64,000 nt of DNA from Rummeliibacillus sp044763875 (GTDB lineage: Bacteria > Bacillota > Bacilli > Bacillales_A > Planococcaceae). Both the position numbers and the translations under genes were made by a program. Numbering within the stretch: position 1 is the stretch's first letter; each line of letters opens with the position of its first letter. This document shows positions 33,841-42,617 of the stretch, one piece after another. The stretch is from positions 124,001 to 188,000 of the forward strand of contig NZ_JBIWGZ010000007.1 of assembly GCF_044763875.1 (NCBI RefSeq), in the 5' to 3' direction. Below the pieces are notes generated by a model. That model saw only the letters and a program-made list of their open reading frames with translations. It made no database searches and was not told the DNA's origin.

Positions 33841-34828
33841 TATCAAATTCAGCTTTCTTTACAACACGATTTTTTCGTCCAACAGTCGTTTCAGCATGCA
33901 ATAAAGATTGGTAAATAGATTCTTCAGTGGCTTCAATGGTTGCTTGGAAAAGATCATTCATTAATTTTGAATCATCTCGTACAAATGCTACAGGTTCGCC
34001 AATCGATGAAGCTGATTGATGTGGGATTGTATAAGCCGTTGAAAAAGCGATAATAATATCGCCACTGCCATTATGAATGTGTGTGCCTGTGCGTCCAAGT
34101 CCAATAGCAGCTCTTTTTGCAAGACGTTTTAATTGGCGATCGCTAACTAGTGCATCAGTTGCAACGACAATGATAACAGAGCCATCAGGTTTTTCGATAG
34201 GAGAATCTTGCTGCCAGTTTGCAAAACGACATTCACCAGCATTGCCAAAATTCGTGAGTGACAACACTCCTACTGTAAAACGTTCACCGTCTCGCTCGGC
34301 AATTCTTGAAGATGACCCGATACCACCTTTTTGTTCGTAACAAATCATCCCTTTTCCAGCCCCAACAGCCCCTTGTTTGAATGGTGCCTGTTTCGCATTA
34401 TGTATAGCAGATATAGCGTGTTGAGGCTTCACTGCACGAAGTCGCATGCTATTTAAATGACTATCGTTACATTCACCAATAATAATATTAAGAGAACTAG
34501 TTGAATCACCAATGCTCGGATTTTGCTCGAGCATATAATCTAAAGTGCCCTCTAAAACAGCTGCCACACTAAATGTATTGGTAAGCATAATAGGAGACTC
34601 CACAACACCCAATTCTTCCACTTGAACAAGTCCAACAGTTTTGCCAAAACCATTTAGCACAAAGCTTGCTGCAGGAACCTTTTGTTCAAATAGATTGCCA
34701 TCATGTGGCAAAATGGCCGTTACCCCTGTGCAAATCGTATCCTCTTCGTTTATTTTTTCGTATAACGTAACATGTCCAACATGAACATTCGGAACATCTG
34801 TAATCAAATTCCAGTGCCCCTTTTTCAT
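33821..34828 (-). CDS. P1 family (DmpA-like) peptidase
   Basis: This 335-residue enzyme belongs to the DmpA/BapA family of self-cleaving Ntn-fold aminopeptidases, which act on D-amino acid or beta-amino peptides. TDVPNVHVGHVTLY and AASFVLNGFGKTVGLVQVEE open the fold, and RFTVGVLSLTNFG near residue 195 is the region that precedes and contains the autoprocessing nucleophile in the family. AGGGGTGG precedes the ATG. No signal peptide is visible, so it is probably cytoplasmic. It is convergent with crcB and shares a terminator with it. Confidence 0.85.
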   Translation of the reverse strand: MKKGHWNLITDVPNVHVGHVTLYEKINEEDTICTGVTAILPHDGNLFEQKVPAASFVLNGFGKTVGLVQVEELGVVESPIMLTNTFSVAAVLEGTLDYMLEQNPSIGDSTSSLNIIIGECNDSHLNSMRLRAVKPQHAISAIHNAKQAPFKQGAVGAGKGMICYEQKGGIGSSSRIAERDGERFTVGVLSLTNFGNAGECRFANWQQDSPIEKPDGSVIIVVATDALVSDRQLKRLAKRAAIGLGRTGTHIHNGSGDIIIAFSTAYTIPHQSASSIGEPVAFVRDDSKLMNDLFQATIEATEESIYQSLLHAETTVGRKNRVVKKAEFDKKKIGS

Positions 34829-34909
34829 AGAACCACCCCTTTTGCTATTTTTACCAATATACCTAATTAGTTACTCTTTCTCAATTCTTTTTAACAATCA
34901 AACGGATAT

Positions 34910-34938
34910 TTGAATAACATTTGGAAAACAATTATACT
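34910..34938 (+). promoter_or_regulatory. Promoter of cadC-cadA
   Basis: TTGAAT and TATACT are separated by 17 bases, directly upstream of the CadC operator. Confidence 0.7.
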
Positions 34939-34952
34939 AAGACTATCAAAAA

Positions 34953-34974
34953 CACTCAAACATACATTTGAATG
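34953..34974. promoter_or_regulatory. CadC operator
   Basis: CACTCAAA-N6-TTTGAATG equals the half-sites and spacing I recall for the staphylococcal cad operator. Its position over the transcription start fits metal-relieved repression. Confidence 0.85.
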
Positions 34975-34990
34975 AAGGAAGTGAAGAAAT

Positions 34991-35356
34991 ATGGATAAAG
35001 AAATGTGTGAAATTACAAAAGTAAATGAAGAAGCAGTTGAAAGAGTTCAAAATCAAATGCCTGAGTTAACAGATTTAGCTCAATTTTTTAAAGCATTAGC
35101 AGATGAAACAAGACTCAAAATAACTTATGCTCTAACTATTGAGGATTCACTTTGTGTCTGTGATGTAGCAAACGTTATTAGATCATCAAATGCAACAGCA
35201 TCACATCATTTAAGGTACTTAAAGGACCATGGTTTAGCAAATTCACATCGGAAAGGTAAGATGGTATATTACGCATTAGCGGATTCCCATGTTAAACAGC
35301 TAGTTGAAATTGCTTATGAACATTCGAAAGAAGGCGCATGCAATGAAAAAAACTAA
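34991..35356 (+). CDS. cadC: Metal-responsive ArsR/SmtB repressor CadC
   Basis: CadC represses cadA until Cd, Pb or Zn binds. The 121-residue winged helix has FFKALADETRLKITYAL, the CadC metal motif LCVCDVA, and SNATASHHLRYLKDHGLA as recognition helix. An N-terminal Cys6 and a C-terminal Cys could complete the metal site. It overlaps cadA by 14 bases, and its operator lies just upstream. Confidence 0.92.
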   Translation: MDKEMCEITKVNEEAVERVQNQMPELTDLAQFFKALADETRLKITYALTIEDSLCVCDVANVIRSSNATASHHLRYLKDHGLANSHRKGKMVYYALADSHVKQLVEIAYEHSKEGACNEKN

Positions 35357-37448
35357 CACTCAAGAATATCGATTACAAAATTTGTCCTGTGCTAATTGTG
35401 CAATGAAATTCGAAAAAAATGTACAAAGTATTCCTACAGTAGAAGAGGTACAATTAAATTTTGGAGCAGCTAAGCTGACTGTGAAGGGTGATGCTTCAAT
35501 TGAACAACTATGTGAAGCGGGAGCATTTGATGGCATAAAAGTAGTGCCCGCTTCATCCAGAGAAGAAGTGCATATTCCGTTTTATATGAAAAAAGAAAAT
35601 ATCCTAGCTGGTATTTCGTTATTATTTGTAATTGCAGGTTACTTGATGAGTGTATTGCAAGGTGAGGATCACATAGCAACAATTGGTCTATTCTTTATCG
35701 CCATTGTGATAGGTGGCTTTACTATTTTCAAAGATGGGTTTAAAAACTTATTCCATTTTGAATTTGATATGAAAACATTAATGACCATTGCGGTAATCGG
35801 TGCGGTCGTTATTGGTGAATGGAAAGAGGGAGCCGTTGTCGTTTTTCTCTTTGCAGTTAGTGAGGCACTTGAGGGCTATTCTATGAATAAGGCAAGACAG
35901 TCCATTCGGCAGTTAATAAATATTGCACCAGCTACAGCGCTTGTTCGTCGCAATGGTGAACTGGTCGAATTAGCTACAGAAGATGTACAAATTGGAGATG
36001 TCCTTATCGTGAAGCCAGGACAAAAAATTGCTATGGATGGCGAAATCGTTGGTGGAATGTCAACAGTGAACCAAGCACCTATTACGGGCGAATCTATTCC
36101 AGTCAAAAAAGCGGTTGGAGATGAAGTTTTCGCAGGTACATTAAATGAAGAAGGCGTTCTTGAAGTTAACGTCACAAAACACGTGAAAGATACAACAATT
36201 GCGAAAATCATTACTTTAGTAGAAGAAGCCCAAGCAGAAAAAGCACCTTCTCAAAAATTTGTAGATAAATTTGCGAAATATTACACTCCTGTAATTATTC
36301 TTATTGCAATAATTGTAGCAATTGTACCTCCACTGATTGACGGTGATTGGCATCACTGGATTTATCAAGGGCTAGCAGTACTAGTTGTTGGCTGTCCGTG
36401 TGCTTTAGTCATTTCTACACCTGTAGCTATTGTTACTGCGATTGGCAATGCAGCAAGACAAGGGGTGCTGATTAAAGGTGGCATACATCTTGAACAGCTT
36501 GGACATATCCAAGCCATCGCATTTGATAAAACAGGCACTCTAACAAAGGGTGTACCAGAAGTGACAAACATATTAGCCTTACAAGGCACTTCAGAAGAGC
36601 TTTTGATTCGATTAGTGGCAGGCGTTGAACATAGCTCGCAGCACCCTTTAGCAAAAGCGATTTTAAATTATGCAGAAAATGCTTCGATTATCATAGAAAA
36701 AGGCATAGATTTTCAATCTGTAACTGGTAAAGGTGCGTACGCAACAGTAAATCATCAACAAATTTTTGTTGGAAGCGTGCAATGGATTCAAGAATTAACT
36801 GACATACCAAAAGATATTCTAAAAGAGGTTGAATCACTACAATATGAAGGGAAATCAGTTGTTGTAGCAGCTTCTAAAACCACTTTATTCGGAATCATTG
36901 CAATTGCTGATCAGGTTCGCTCAAACAGTAGATATGTATTGCAGGATTTACAATCAATTGGAATCAAGAATACAGTCATGTTAACAGGTGACGCAAAACC
37001 AACAGCAGAAACCATTGCAAAACAATTGCATTTAACAGATATTAAAGCAGACTTATTACCAGAAGATAAATTAGAAGCAATGAAAGAATTACAAGAGCAA
37101 TATGGTTTTGTAGCAATGGTTGGAGATGGAGTGAATGATGCTCCAGCATTGGCGGCAGCGTCTGTAGGTATTGCTATGGGGGGAGCTGGGACAGATACAG
37201 CACTTGAAACAGCAGATGTCGCTTTAATGGCTGATGACCTTGGAAAGTTGCCTTATACAATAAGACTTAGTCGAAAAACGTTGCGAATTATTAAAGAAAA
37301 TATTATGTTTGCATTAGGGTTGAAAATTTTAGCATTACTACTAATCATTCCAGGGTGGTTAACATTATGGATTGCGATTTTTGCAGATATGGGTGCAACA
37401 TTGTTAGTCGTGCTAAATTCACTACGCTTAATTCGCATTCAAAAATAA
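35343..37448 (+). CDS. cadA: Cadmium/zinc/lead-exporting P1B-type ATPase
   Basis: CadA pumps Cd2+, Zn2+ or Pb2+ out across the membrane. The 701-residue protein has an N-terminal heavy-metal domain with LSCANCAMKFEKNV, TGES in the actuator, the membrane metal motif GCPCALVIST, the phosphorylation site DKTGTLTKG, SSQHPLAKAI and GDGVNDAPALA. The start is the ATG within the end of cadC; an earlier in-frame start would encode CadC sequence. The neighbouring CadC gene and operator define its regulation. Confidence 0.94.
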   Translation: MKKTNTQEYRLQNLSCANCAMKFEKNVQSIPTVEEVQLNFGAAKLTVKGDASIEQLCEAGAFDGIKVVPASSREEVHIPFYMKKENILAGISLLFVIAGYLMSVLQGEDHIATIGLFFIAIVIGGFTIFKDGFKNLFHFEFDMKTLMTIAVIGAVVIGEWKEGAVVVFLFAVSEALEGYSMNKARQSIRQLINIAPATALVRRNGELVELATEDVQIGDVLIVKPGQKIAMDGEIVGGMSTVNQAPITGESIPVKKAVGDEVFAGTLNEEGVLEVNVTKHVKDTTIAKIITLVEEAQAEKAPSQKFVDKFAKYYTPVIILIAIIVAIVPPLIDGDWHHWIYQGLAVLVVGCPCALVISTPVAIVTAIGNAARQGVLIKGGIHLEQLGHIQAIAFDKTGTLTKGVPEVTNILALQGTSEELLIRLVAGVEHSSQHPLAKAILNYAENASIIIEKGIDFQSVTGKGAYATVNHQQIFVGSVQWIQELTDIPKDILKEVESLQYEGKSVVVAASKTTLFGIIAIADQVRSNSRYVLQDLQSIGIKNTVMLTGDAKPTAETIAKQLHLTDIKADLLPEDKLEAMKELQEQYGFVAMVGDGVNDAPALAAASVGIAMGGAGTDTALETADVALMADDLGKLPYTIRLSRKTLRIIKENIMFALGLKILALLLIIPGWLTLWIAIFADMGATLLVVLNSLRLIRIQK

Positions 37449-37475
37449 TACCAATGCAATCGGGGGTTAACAATT

Positions 37476-38585
37476 GTGAAATTAATCGAATGGACAATGG
37501 AAGAACAAGAGCAACTTATTGAGTTTATGACAACAAACGTATGGCCATACCATGAAAATTCCCATCCTGTTCGAGATATTATTGAAAAGGCAATTGATGA
37601 AGGTGGCTATGAATCAGATGAATCTAAAACATTTTGGCTTGTTAACGATGACGACCTACAAGTGGGAATGGTGAAAATATATGACCTGCAAGATGACATT
37701 CCTCTATTTGACTTACGTATAGCCGGAAAATGGCGAGGAGTAGGTTATGGTACCAAAGCTTTAAAATTAGTAAGTGAATATGTTTTTTCATTGCCGAACA
37801 ATAAAATACGCTTAGAAGGTCATACTAGACAAGATAATATTGCCATGCGTAAGACATTTGAAAATGCTGGTTTTGTAAAAGAAGCGCATTTACGACAAGC
37901 TTGGTATGTCCCTAAGGAAAATGCATATTACGATGCCATTACTTATGGTATTACACGCCAAGACTATTTAGAAGGAAAAACAACACCGGTTAGCTGGGAT
38001 GACGAGGTCAAAATTGATACGATCAATTATAAAGAGAATTGGGATTTTCCAAGTAGCTTTGAGTCAGAAAGGTTAATCATTAGAATACCTATTATGGAAG
38101 ATGTAGATACTGTTTGGGAAGCAATCGTACATTCTGCCAAAACATTAAAGCCTTTTATGAAATGGGCACAGACATTGCCTGAAAAAGAAGCAACGAGAGA
38201 AAAAATTCGTCAGGCAATTGGTGATTTTGTCACAAGAAAAGATTTAAGATTACATGTATTTCTGAAGGATAGTGGAGAATTTGTCGGTTCTACAGGATTA
38301 CATAATATCGATTGGACAATTCCAAAATTTGAAATTGGTTATTGGTTAGACGCACGATTTGAAGGAAAAGGCTATATGACGGAAGCTGTTCAAAGAATTT
38401 CTCAATTTGCCTTTGAAGAATTAAGAGCTAAACGTCTGGAAATTCGCTGTGATAGTGATAATATTAGAAGTCGGGCTGTAGCAAGTCGTGCACAATTTGA
38501 ATTAGAAGGTATATTAAAACAAGATAGTAGATCAGCTGATGGAATAACGCTTCGTGATACCTGTATTTATGCTAAGATTCAATAA
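37476..38585 (+). CDS. Tandem GNAT acetyltransferase
   Basis: This 369-residue protein contains two GNAT domains. The first, about residues 1-175, has IAGKWRGVGYGTKALKLVSEYV and RKTFENAGFVKE. The second, about 190-369, resembles the RimJ/RimL group that acetylates protein N-termini: FESERLIIRIPIMEDVDTVWEA, EIGYWLDARFEGKGYMTEAV and RCDSDNIRSRAVASRAQFE. It starts with GTG after GGGGG. Fusions of two different GNAT domains are uncommon. It follows cadA by 27 bases without a clear terminator, so it may be read through from it. Confidence 0.85.
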   Translation: MKLIEWTMEEQEQLIEFMTTNVWPYHENSHPVRDIIEKAIDEGGYESDESKTFWLVNDDDLQVGMVKIYDLQDDIPLFDLRIAGKWRGVGYGTKALKLVSEYVFSLPNNKIRLEGHTRQDNIAMRKTFENAGFVKEAHLRQAWYVPKENAYYDAITYGITRQDYLEGKTTPVSWDDEVKIDTINYKENWDFPSSFESERLIIRIPIMEDVDTVWEAIVHSAKTLKPFMKWAQTLPEKEATREKIRQAIGDFVTRKDLRLHVFLKDSGEFVGSTGLHNIDWTIPKFEIGYWLDARFEGKGYMTEAVQRISQFAFEELRAKRLEIRCDSDNIRSRAVASRAQFELEGILKQDSRSADGITLRDTCIYAKIQ

Positions 38586-38746
38586 CACTGTTTAAAATGG
38601 AAAATTATTGATGCAAAACTTGTTTTCAGCGAGAACCCATCTCATTTATTTATGAATAAAATTCAACTGTTTTGTGCTTATTGTTACGTTTTGTAGTTTC
38701 ATGTAGTAAACTAGAGAGATAGGATATCGAAAGAGAGGGAATTGAG

Positions 38747-39166
38747 ATGCCGACACCGAGTATGGAAGATCACATCGAACAAATCTATTTACTAATTGAC
38801 CAGAAAGGTTATGCACGTGTATCGGACATCGCAGAAGCATTGTCAGTTCTTCCTTCCTCTGTTACCAAAATGGTTCAGAAACTTGATAAAGATGGTTATT
38901 TAATATACGAACGCTATAGAGGCTTAACTTTAACCGCAAAAGGCTTAAAGTTAGGAAAACGATTAGTAGAGAGACATAGCTTATTGGAGCAGTTTTTAAG
39001 ACTTATTGGTGTGGATGAAGAACTAATATACAATGATGTAGAAGGAATCGAGCATCATTTGAGCTGGAATTCCATTGAATGCATTGCTGATCTCATACAA
39101 GTTTTAGAAGAGAACCCCGATTTTATTCACAAATTGGAAGAGCTAAAAGCTCATACAGGTGAATAA
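38747..39166 (+). CDS. mntR: Manganese-responsive DtxR-family repressor MntR
   Basis: MntR senses Mn2+ and represses manganese uptake. The 139-residue protein has TPSMEDHIEQIYLLI with a metal-ligand Asp, the recognition helix VLPSSVTKMVQKLDKDGYL and a dimerisation domain with EGIEHHLSWNSIECI carrying the metal-binding Glu and His. GAGAGGGA precedes the start. It is followed after 28 bases by cvfB in the same direction. Confidence 0.93.
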   Translation: MPTPSMEDHIEQIYLLIDQKGYARVSDIAEALSVLPSSVTKMVQKLDKDGYLIYERYRGLTLTAKGLKLGKRLVERHSLLEQFLRLIGVDEELIYNDVEGIEHHLSWNSIECIADLIQVLEENPDFIHKLEELKAHTGE

Positions 39167-39194
39167 TACATGTCATATGAAAGGAGCAAGAAAT

Positions 39195-40052
39195 ATGGCA
39201 GAATTACAATCAGGTGACGTAGTAAAATTAGTAGTAAAAGAACAACAAGAATCTAAGTATATTTTAACAAACGATGAATTAAATATTCCGTTAAATGCTT
39301 CTGAAGTAACAGAGCCGTTAAAGGTTAATGACAAAATAGAAGTGTTTTTGTATGCAGATCGTAGAGGAAATCTATCTGCAACAACAGCTATTCCGCATAT
39401 TCGTAAAGACGAATATGGATGGGCACGTGTACTACATGTAAAAGATCGTGAAGGTGCTTATATGGATATCGGTACTTCAAGAGAAGTACTAGTCCCTGCT
39501 GAAGATTTACCAAAATTAAAACCGCTTTGGCCAGAACCTGGACAACACCTTTATATCACATTACGTACAGACCGTGAAGGCGGACTATTTGGTCGTCTTA
39601 TTACGGAAGAAAAAGTATTAGAAATGTATGAAGATGCAGAACCAGAACTATTTAATAAGAATGTTTTGGCTCGCCCTTATCGTGTATTGCCAGTTGGAAC
39701 ATTCTTACTCGGTGTAGATAAACCATATCGTATTTTCGTTCATGAATCTGAACGTGAAGCAGAACCTCGTCTAGGCTCAGATGTTAATGTACGTGTTATT
39801 GAAGTAAAAGAAGATGGTACTATTAATGCTTCTATGCTTCCACGTAAATACGAACGATTATCGGATGATGCCGAGCAAATCTTTAAGTATCTTCAAGAAG
39901 TTGGCGGTAAAATGCCATTTGGTGATAAATCTTCACCTGATGAAATTAAAGAAATGTTCCATATGAGTAAAGGTGCATTTAAACGTGCATTGGGTACTTT
40001 GATGAAAGCCGATCGTATCGAACAAGAAGACGGCTGGACTGTAATTAAATAA
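39195..40052 (+). CDS. cvfB: S1-domain RNA-binding protein CvfB (YitL-like)
   Basis: CvfB is an RNA-binding regulator first known as a virulence-gene modulator in Staphylococcus. The 285-residue protein has repeated S1-like beta barrels (GWARVLHVKDREGAYMDIG, then a second near FLLGVDKPYRIFV) and a C-terminal winged helix around FHMSKGAFKRALGTLMKADR. I start at MAELQSGD, eight bases after AAGGAG; twelve earlier codons overlap mntR. It probably shares transcripts with mntR. Confidence 0.9.
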   Translation: MAELQSGDVVKLVVKEQQESKYILTNDELNIPLNASEVTEPLKVNDKIEVFLYADRRGNLSATTAIPHIRKDEYGWARVLHVKDREGAYMDIGTSREVLVPAEDLPKLKPLWPEPGQHLYITLRTDREGGLFGRLITEEKVLEMYEDAEPELFNKNVLARPYRVLPVGTFLLGVDKPYRIFVHESEREAEPRLGSDVNVRVIEVKEDGTINASMLPRKYERLSDDAEQIFKYLQEVGGKMPFGDKSSPDEIKEMFHMSKGAFKRALGTLMKADRIEQEDGWTVIK

Positions 40053-40059
40053 GTGAACT

Positions 40060-40114
40060 AAAGAGCAAAAGGAGAAAGTTTTAGCTACTTTCAGAAACTT
40101 TTTGCTCTTTTTGA
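40060..40114 (+). terminator. Terminator after cvfB
   Basis: AAAGAGCAAA pairs with TTTGCTCTTT around an inner AAAGTTT/AAACTTT stem, ending in T. Confidence 0.8.
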
Positions 40115-40220
40115 CGTATTATTATTGAGGGTCTTATACGTATATTCAAAATTAATAGCAAATAGTCAGCATAAACTGTATACAAATAAGTAACAAAGGG
40201 TTTAAGGAGGAAATGAATTA

Positions 40221-41156
40221 ATGAAAAAACAAATCTTTGCTGTGGTAGCAGCTATGTGTTTAACAACAGCAGTAGTTGCGCCAACAACAAGCTATGCGAG
40301 TACTAATTCATCGCAATCGTCAGATGAAGTCGTTAATGAAAAATTAGGTGTTCCAATCGTAGTCTACGGTGGAAGTCTATCAGAAAGCGAAAAAGCAAGC
40401 GTAAAAAATAGTTTAGGTGTTACAAATAATTCTGATATTCAAGAAATCACAATTACTGGTGCAGACATTGCCAAATATATTGAAAATGGAAATTCTAGTG
40501 CACGCCTTTATTCATCAGCTAAAATTACACCGAAAGATGCTGGTTCGGGTTTAGTCATTAATATCGTGACACCCGAGAACATTACTGAAGTAACAGCAGA
40601 TATGTACTCTAACGCGATGTTAACAGCGGGCATTGAAGATGCAACTGTTGAAGTTGCAGCGCCTAAAAAAGTAACGGGTCATTCAGCGTTAGCTGGTATC
40701 TACAAAGCATACGAAGTAACAACAGGAAAAAAATTAGACAAAGATCGTACAGATGTAGCAAACCAAGAATTATCAGTTGCTACTGACATTGCCCAAAATT
40801 CTGGGGTCGATAACGAAAAAGTTAGTCAACTATTAACAGATATTAAAAAGCAAATCGCAGAACAAAACCCTGCTACAAAAGCAGACGTTGAAAAAATCGT
40901 CGATGAACAACTAAAAAAATTAGAAATCAATTTAAGCGATAAAGACCGTCAACTGTTAATCGATCTTATGGATAAAATTAGTAAACTTGATATTGACTTT
41001 AGTAAATGGTCTACACAATTGGATGATTTAAGTGGGCATATCAAAGACCAATTAGGCAAGATAAATGAAGATATAAAAAGTGATTCAGGCTTCTGGGCGA
41101 GTGTGAAAAACTTCTTCCAAAAAATAATTGATGGTATTAGTAGCATTTTTGGCTAA
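40221..41156 (+). CDS. DUF1002 secreted protein (YpuA-like)
   Basis: This 311-residue protein has a signal peptide ending near TTSYA (about residue 26) and is probably secreted or wall-associated. The body matches the DUF1002/YpuA family, with VVYGGSLSESEKASVKNSLG, TGADIAKYI and ITPENITEVTADMYSNAMLTAGIEDA-like segments. The C-terminal third is helical and charged, ending in an amphipathic FWASVKNFFQKIIDGISSIFG-like tail. The function of the family is unknown. AAGGAGG precedes the start and a terminator follows. Confidence 0.85.
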   Translation: MKKQIFAVVAAMCLTTAVVAPTTSYASTNSSQSSDEVVNEKLGVPIVVYGGSLSESEKASVKNSLGVTNNSDIQEITITGADIAKYIENGNSSARLYSSAKITPKDAGSGLVINIVTPENITEVTADMYSNAMLTAGIEDATVEVAAPKKVTGHSALAGIYKAYEVTTGKKLDKDRTDVANQELSVATDIAQNSGVDNEKVSQLLTDIKKQIAEQNPATKADVEKIVDEQLKKLEINLSDKDRQLLIDLMDKISKLDIDFSKWSTQLDDLSGHIKDQLGKINEDIKSDSGFWASVKNFFQKIIDGISSIFG

Positions 41157-41168
41157 TACTGGTTTAAT

Positions 41169-41206
41169 AAATCCTTATGTAGCTTATGCTATGTAAGGAT
41201 TTTAAA
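41169..41206 (+). terminator. Terminator of the DUF1002 gene
   Basis: AAATCCTTA pairs with TAAGGATTT across a 16-base loop containing a further short stem. Confidence 0.75.
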
Positions 41207-41381
41207 TTTAAAAGTGGAAATGCTCGTTTCGCTTTTATATAACGCATCCGTAATTCTGAATCGAATGAGTTATATTGCAATTGAAATCACGGCGTAAAAT
41301 ACTTGAAGTAAAATTACGTCTACTATCATTACAAGAATAAAATGTGCTAAACTATATTTTAAAATATGGGGGTGTTATTAA

Positions 41382-41663
41382 ATGGAATTTCAATTAAGTA
41401 ATAGAGGTCATGAAGAATATGCTTTCGAAAATAAAAAAGATGGGCAAGTAGTAGCAGAAATTATTTGGACACAGTTAGGGGATGTCATGGTAGTAGACCA
41501 CACTTATGTTGATGGTTCATTACGTGGTCAAGGCATTGCTAAGCAATTACTAGACCGAGCTGCAGCTTATGCTCGTGAAAATGAATATAAAATTGATGCG
41601 GTATGTTCATATGTTGTAAAAGCTTTTGAAACATCACACGAATATGATGATGTAAAAGCTTAG
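41382..41663 (+). CDS. Small GNAT-like N-acetyltransferase (YjdJ family)
   Basis: This 93-residue protein is the minimal YjdJ-type GNAT fold. HTYVDGSLRGQGIAKQLLDRAAAYA is the acetyl-CoA site and IDAVCSYVVKAFE closes the fold. The family's substrate is unknown. GGGGTG precedes the ATG. It is a single gene with its own terminator. Confidence 0.87.
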   Translation: MEFQLSNRGHEEYAFENKKDGQVVAEIIWTQLGDVMVVDHTYVDGSLRGQGIAKQLLDRAAAYARENEYKIDAVCSYVVKAFETSHEYDDVKA

Positions 41664-41720
41664 GTTTAAAAGCAGTGGTGGTTAGCTACTGTGTCCAGAT
41701 AGAATAGAAGAATCTAAAAT

Positions 41721-41766
41721 GGCTGTCTTTTAAGTATAGAAAATCACTTATAAGACGGCCTTTTTG
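41721..41766 (+). terminator. Terminator of the YjdJ-like gene
   Basis: GGCTGTCTTTTAAGT pairs with ACTTATAAGACGGCC (one wobble, one mismatch), followed by five T. Confidence 0.85.
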
Positions 41767-41842
41767 GGGAAATGAAAAATTTTGAAACTTTTCAGAGTGA
41801 GTCACGTATAGTAAGCTATAACAATAAAATAGAGGTGATTGA

Positions 41843-42328
41843 GTGAAAAGAACAATTGAAATCGTATCTGGAGTTATTGGCTCATTTTTCAATATAATTG
41901 CAATTGGATTTATGGGCATTATGCTGATTTTTGTTAATGAATTCCAAAATAATACCCAAGCGCAAGATGAATTCATTGCAGAATTCGAAAAGCAATTATC
42001 AGAAGATCCACAATTTCAAGATGTAGACATGCAAAGTTTTTCTGATAGCATGCTGTCAATAATAAACTTTTTTGGACCTACTGCATGGTTTATTATTATA
42101 TGCTTTATCATAAGCTTTATAGTGGGGATTATAGCTATGGTGCAAGTCGCGAGGGCAAAAGATAAAACGGCAAATTTGGCAGGAGCTATGTTTATTATTG
42201 CCGCTGTTTTTGCGGGTATTCTTTCACCTACCTCTCTCATCTATTACATTGCTGCAATTATTTGTTTCGTACGTAAGCCGAAGGTAGAAGAATCTGACTC
42301 ATCTTATAGTGAACAATCTGTAATATAA
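41843..42328 (+). CDS. DUF4064-type membrane protein
   Basis: This 161-residue protein has about four membrane helices: one at residues 10-35, then an acidic extracytoplasmic loop (QDEFIAEFEKQLSEDPQFQD), and three more ending in IIYYIAAIICFVRKPK. The layout matches the DUF4064 family of unknown function. It starts with GTG after AGAGGTGA. A strong terminator follows directly, so it is monocistronic. Confidence 0.8.
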   Translation: MKRTIEIVSGVIGSFFNIIAIGFMGIMLIFVNEFQNNTQAQDEFIAEFEKQLSEDPQFQDVDMQSFSDSMLSIINFFGPTAWFIIICFIISFIVGIIAMVQVARAKDKTANLAGAMFIIAAVFAGILSPTSLIYYIAAIICFVRKPKVEESDSSYSEQSVI

Positions 42329-42333
42329 TACGA

Positions 42334-42380
42334 AAGGAGTTCTCGCTAAAGCTGTTGCTAAGGAGAACTCCTTTTTTTTT
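42334..42380 (+). terminator. Terminator of the DUF4064 gene
   Basis: AAGGAGTTCTC pairs with GAGAACTCCTT, followed by a run of T. Confidence 0.9.
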
Positions 42381-42408
42381 ATCCAGCAAAGGTAATAACT
42401 TCGAAAGA

Positions 42409-42617
42409 TTTTATCCCGCATTAACGGGCAGTAATACCCCCACCTCAAGATTGAGAGAAAAGCAAAGATGATAGGTGGGGGATAATGCCCGTAAAAGCCC
42501 GATTGGTTCGGTCAAACAGGATGTTGGACACTCAGTTGTTGCCACAGGACGTGGCGAAATTAAACTGAGTTCTTTTTTTGTGGGGGATGAAGAAAACCCC
42601 ACTGATGGAAGTTTCAC
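42409..42617 (-). repeat. Dispersed intergenic repeat, copy C (fullest copy, downstream of the TetR gene)
   Basis: Read on the minus strand from the TetR stop: GTGAAACTTCCATCAG, a GTGGGG/CCCCAC hairpin, the two RUCCU-loop hairpins (42511-42570), CCAATCGGGCTTTTACGGGC, a long stem whose arms are ACGGGCA/TGCCCGT (42424-42430, 42486-42492) and CCCCCACCT/AGGTGGGGG (42437-42445, 42473-42481), and finally TTAATGCGGGATAAAA. Nearly every segment is base-paired. Parts recur at 9.1, 25.5, 33.0 and 58 kb. Confidence 0.8.
42511..42570 (-). ncRNA. Bacillaceae-1-like RNA hairpins
   Basis: On the minus strand, a long stem ACTCAG/CTGAGT ends in GCCAC-GUCCU-GUGGC (42541-42555 at the tip), and a second stem GUCCAAC-AUCCU-GUUUGAC (42511-42529) has one mismatch. 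Two terminal loops reading RUCCU are the hallmark I recall for the Bacillaceae-1 RNA motif. A covariance-model search would settle it. Confidence 0.55.
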
